This document shows, piece by piece, positions 7,403 through 9,611 of a DNA stretch of 9,611 bases. Source of the stretch: Ignavibacteria bacterium UBA5771 (lineage in GTDB: Bacteria > Bacteroidota > Ignavibacteria > Kapaibacteriales > UBA2268); NCBI GenBank assembly GCA_002418685.1, contig DIEP01000133.1, positions 1 to 9,611 on the forward strand. The letters run 5' to 3'. The notes under the pieces were generated by a model that did not search any database, had not been told where the DNA came from, and saw nothing but the letters and a program-made list of their open reading frames with translations. Numbering within the stretch: position 1 is the stretch's first letter; every line of letters starts with the position of its first letter. The translations under genes were made by a program, and so were the position numbers.

Positions 7403-8368
7403 ATGAGTATTAAAATCTCTGAGGAACTTGAACAAATAAATAACCGTCCAAAAATAGGACTGGCTCTCGGAAGTGGCGCTGCTCGTGGGTTAACTCATAT
7501 TGGTGTCCTAAAAGCAATTGAAGAAAAAGGAATTAAATTAGATTATATTTCGGGTTGCAGCTTCGGGGCTTTAATCGGAGGTGCTTATGCAATCGGAGTC
7601 CCTGTTGAAGAAATTGAAAATATCGCCCTACAAACTAATTGGAAACTAATGGCTAAAATATTTGCACCTACCCTATCTTTATCTTCACTTGTAAATACTA
7701 ATTATTTATCAGAATTCCTAAGCACTTGGTTTGGCAACAAAACTTTTGATGATCTCATAATTCCATTCTCTGCTGTAACAACTGATATTCAAACAGGCAA
7801 AATGGTTGTTCTTGAACAAGGTGATATCCTTACTGCTATTAGAGCAAGTATTTCTGTTCCTGTTTTATTTTCACCGGTCACGATTGGTAAATACAAACTC
7901 GTTGACGGTGGATTGCTCAATCCAACACCCGTTGATATTGTTAAGAAAAATAAAATGGATATTGTAATTGCTGTTAACCTTAGAAGATTTGGGACTTATG
8001 GAATCAGTCAGGATGATGAAAAACAAATTCCAATTGTAAATAATACTGTAGATAAGTTATCATTAAACGAAAAGATTCAATACTTTATGAATCATCCTAT
8101 TGATTATTTTAATAATAACGTAAATAAAAAAACTCCCGATCCAAAATTTTGGAGCGCCTTGTATCAAATGTTCATCATAGTTCAAGTTCAGATTAGCGAT
8201 TTATCATTGCAAATCACAAAACCTGATATTCTTATTGAACCCGATGCCAGCGAGTTTAATGCTTTTGATTTTAGTAAAGCAAAAAAATTAATTGAAATAG
8301 GTTATAAATCCGCCAAGAAAAAATTGAAAAATTTTGACTTTTCAGAAATAAATCAGTCCGATCATTAG
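7403..8368 (+). CDS. Patatin-like phospholipase (RssA/NTE type)
   Basis: A 321-residue serine hydrolase. The patatin core (about residues 17-200) has the oxyanion-hole glycine motif GSGAARG (23-29), the nucleophile elbow GCSFG with S53, and the catalytic DGG motif with D168 (VDGGLLNPTPVD). These give the Ser-Asp dyad needed to release acyl chains from phospholipids. The C-terminal 100 residues carry the ILIEPD segment seen in RssA-like proteins. No signal peptide is present, so the enzyme is probably cytosolic or peripheral on the inner membrane. It starts three bases after the acyltransferase stop. Together they could remove and re-add acyl chains, a membrane-remodelling or repair pair, which is inferred from the pairing. 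No nucleotide cyclase or other anti-phage effector partner is nearby, so a CBASS CapV role is unlikely. Confidence 0.92.
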   Translation: MSIKISEELEQINNRPKIGLALGSGAARGLTHIGVLKAIEEKGIKLDYISGCSFGALIGGAYAIGVPVEEIENIALQTNWKLMAKIFAPTLSLSSLVNTNYLSEFLSTWFGNKTFDDLIIPFSAVTTDIQTGKMVVLEQGDILTAIRASISVPVLFSPVTIGKYKLVDGGLLNPTPVDIVKKNKMDIVIAVNLRRFGTYGISQDDEKQIPIVNNTVDKLSLNEKIQYFMNHPIDYFNNNVNKKTPDPKFWSALYQMFIIVQVQISDLSLQITKPDILIEPDASEFNAFDFSKAKKLIEIGYKSAKKKLKNFDFSEINQSDH

Positions 8369-8425
8369 AACTTCGGAATTATTAAATCTATTATTTTAAA
8401 ACAATTATTCGCAATTATCACAATT

Positions 8426-8463
8426 TTTTCTCCCTCATTCCCTATTTCAATTGTCTTTGGTAT
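8426..8463 (-). pseudogene. 5' fragment of yraN (relic)
   Basis: On the minus strand, bases 8463 down to 8426 read as the first dozen codons of yraN (PKTIEIGNEGE compared with PNTIEIGNEGE in the intact gene). The start codon has changed from ATG to ATA (8461-8463). The upstream -7 box has also decayed, from TATCTTTG to TATCTTAG. Beyond about 8426 the frame can be followed only loosely (possible traces to 8383) and neither the GEIDL nor the VEVK core is present. The fragment cannot encode a nuclease and marks the inner end of the right repeat. Confidence 0.8.
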
Positions 8464-8683
8464 GTTGTAATTTAAAAAACACTAAGATATGTTTTTGCAA
8501 TTGTATATTAATATTCTATTCCGAAATAGCCATTTAAAGCATCTATGTGAATTTTTCCTTTTTGCCCAATATCGCTACCTATTGCTCCGTCAAGCAAAAT
8601 AAAATTATTGTTTTGCCCATCACTTTTAAGATTTTTAAATTGTAATTCATAATTATTCAAAATGAAAGAAATTCCAGGAATTA
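8426..8683. repeat. Right copy of ~260-bp direct repeat (yraN/retropepsin junction)
   Basis: This is the second copy of the stretch at 5505-5772, in the same orientation and about 2.9 kb away. Here the right side continues into the retropepsin-like gene, while the yraN part stops matching clearly at 8426. Weak similarity to yraN may continue leftwards to about 8383. The two copies could recombine and delete the intervening tetR, acyltransferase and patatin genes. Confidence 0.9.
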
Positions 8684-8837
8684 CTTTGACTTTTTCTTTC
8701 TTTGAACCACCAACACCCCACATTCTCTGTTGTTTTTCTTCAATTTTCGAAATGCTGACTTTTTGCAAAAGTAAATCATAAAAACTACTATATTTAGCAC
8801 CCGAATCAAAAAAGAATGAATATACTTCACCATTCAT
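8508..8837 (-). CDS. Retropepsin-like aspartyl protease domain protein, 5' end damaged
   Basis: The frame from the ATG at 8837 gives 109 residues. It carries the aspartyl-protease D-S-G at 11-13 (FFFDSGAKYSS) and the second-half segment LDGAIGSDIGQKGKIHIDAL with a G-x-I-G-x-D pattern, ending YFGIEY. This is the layout of single-domain retropepsin-like proteins (Asp_protease_2 type), which act as dimers. The ATG is probably not the true start: in frame upstream, codons 8838-8912 read NIPIKIKGGLPIIQVI, the usual first strands of this family. That extension runs into a TAA at 8913-8915, with an in-frame ATG five codons earlier (8928-8930). No signal peptide can be read without a frame change. 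The gene is therefore probably a 5'-broken pseudogene, or else starts at a non-ATG codon. Its 3' half is duplicated at 5597-5772. Confidence 0.65.
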   Translation of the reverse strand: MNGEVYSFFFDSGAKYSSFYDLLLQKVSISKIEEKQQRMWGVGGSKKEKVKVIPGISFILNNYELQFKNLKSDGQNNNFILLDGAIGSDIGQKGKIHIDALNGYFGIEY

Positions 8838-8930
8838 AATTACTTGAATTATTGGTAATCCACCTTTAATTTTTATTGGTATGTTCGCTTCATCATTTGT
8901 ATAAGTAATTTTTTACGGGAGTGAATACAT
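8838..8930 (-). pseudogene. Interrupted 5' portion of the retropepsin-like gene
   Basis: On the minus strand this stretch reads, in frame with 8508-8837, MYSLP, a TAA stop (8913-8915), then 25 codons including NIPIKIKGGLP and IIQV, which are expected family residues before the D-S-G motif. Conserved coding sense on the downstream side of the stop indicates that the true gene extended through here and was broken by a nonsense or frameshift change. Further upstream (to about 9000) all three minus-strand frames contain stops, and no clear leader peptide is visible. Confidence 0.55.
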
Positions 8931-9102
8931 AAAAGCAGGATACAACAATCGCTAAATAGCAATTGAATCTGGTTTAATAAAAAGAGACTGACTTATATTT
9001 ATAAATCTATATGTAATTGGACGGTTTAACGTTCCATTCTATTTCAAAACGCATAAAAATAATATTTGAAAATTTCTTAATTTGCTTTTTTAATAATTGA
9101 AA

Positions 9103-9611
9103 ATGCGGCTAATCAAATTTTGTTTCCTGCTTTTATTCTCAAACATCATATTATTGAAAGCAGATTTTATTGAAGATCCTTTGGTTAAACCTTTCGCAGC
9201 TAATATTTATGAAGCAAGAATCGGTATGCTTGATTACACATCTGATAATTATTTAAGGCTCGATATCGGTTCAAACTTTGACCTTTATCATAAAACACTC
9301 AAGAATAATCTTCAATTCGGAATAGGAACGGAATTTTTTACTTACTCTCGATTGCGTTCCGAAAGCAATTTTAAATTTCCCGTCGAAACAATTGACTATT
9401 ACTTTGGTGGAAACCTCACTTTTCTCTATCCAAGCGGTAATAATAATTTTCAAGGTAGATTGCGTATTGGACATATTTCCACTCATTTGGCTGATGGATA
9501 TACTGATAATAGAAATTACCACTTGGAAGGAGAAGTAATAATAGATCCAATTGTTTATTCACGAGAATTTATTGATTTGACTTTTGCAGTAGAAAACAGT
9601 AATTTTCGTCC
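9103..9611 (+). CDS. DUF1207-like exported protein (partial, 3' end beyond window)
   Basis: An open frame from the ATG at 9103 runs off the window end after 169 codons. It begins with a signal peptide (MRLIKFCFLLLFSNIILLKA, cleavage near residue 20). The mature part shows features of DUF1207 proteins: FIEDPLVKPFAAN near the start, LDIGSNFDLY, GTEFFTYSRL, a DYYFGG strand, HISTHLADGY at about residue 126 (compare the family's HxSSHLGDE) and PIVYSREFIDL. Alternating hydrophobic and polar residues with many aromatics suggest an outer-membrane beta-barrel. Function is unknown for the family. It diverges from the retropepsin gene; no promoter with both boxes was found in the roughly 170 bases before it. 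Confidence 0.7.
   Translation, partial: MRLIKFCFLLLFSNIILLKADFIEDPLVKPFAANIYEARIGMLDYTSDNYLRLDIGSNFDLYHKTLKNNLQFGIGTEFFTYSRLRSESNFKFPVETIDYYFGGNLTFLYPSGNNNFQGRLRIGHISTHLADGYTDNRNYHLEGEVIIDPIVYSREFIDLTFAVENSNFR

Noticed and set aside
7403..8368. Patatin-like protein as a CBASS (CapV) effector
   Set aside because: No cyclic-nucleotide synthase or ubiquitin-like accessory gene is present; the neighbour is an acyltransferase, and the protein matches the RssA-like housekeeping layout.
5773..8425. Transposon with terminal inverted repeats
   Set aside because: Comparing the two inner ends of the segment showed no inverted repeat, and no transposase or integrase gene lies within it.
9061..9102. Promoter for the DUF1207-like gene (TTTG at 9065 with a downstream TA-rich box)
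   Set aside because: The candidate -7 sequences (TAATTTG, TAATAATTG) miss the consensus by a base insertion or deletion and lie too close to the start codon.
9271..9522. 83-codon minus-strand open frame
   Set aside because: It lies entirely opposite the DUF1207-like gene, which has a signal peptide and family motifs; the minus-strand frame shows no recognisable features.

Overview
The window is AT-rich DNA (GC-rich only in a short palindrome at its left edge) that looks like a member of the Bacteroidota or the wider FCB group (Ignavibacteriota/Kapabacteria-type lineages). The reasons are a PorX-type response regulator with a PglZ domain (the type IX secretion regulator of this group), near-absence of Shine-Dalgarno sites, two matches to the Bacteroidota promoter -7 box TAnnTTTG, and a DUF1207-like outer-membrane protein. 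No tRNA, rRNA, CRISPR array or transposase was seen.

Left block (139-5175, plus strand): three genes with 39 and 30 bp gaps, probably co-transcribed. They encode an exported TPR protein with a C-terminal beta-rich domain, the PorX-like REC-PglZ regulator, and an exported M3-family zinc peptidase. yraN (5177-5542, minus) converges on the peptidase gene with a single base between the stop codons.

Middle block (about 5773-8425): a roughly 2.65 kb segment framed by two direct copies of a 258-268 bp sequence (5505-5772 and 8426-8683). The copies are 96.6 % identical over their last 176 bp, by my count. Each contains the junction between the 5' end of yraN and the 3' end of a retropepsin-like protease gene. 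The left copy has intact yraN and a truncated protease; the right copy has a longer protease gene and a truncated yraN that has lost its start codon. The simplest reading is that the ancestral order was M3 peptidase > < yraN < retropepsin, and that the middle segment was inserted with duplication of the junction. The segment holds its own promoter, a TetR-family regulator, the eroded tail of a TolC-type outer-membrane efflux gene, a PlsC-type acyltransferase and a patatin-like phospholipase. It looks like a former efflux operon whose lipid-handling genes survived.

Right block (8508-9611): the retropepsin-like gene (minus), whose 5' end appears damaged by an in-frame stop, and then the start of a DUF1207-like exported protein (plus), cut by the window end.

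The most notable result is this duplication-framed insertion with paired reciprocal gene relics, together with the TolC relic inside it. I did not find a clearly new defence or mobile system.
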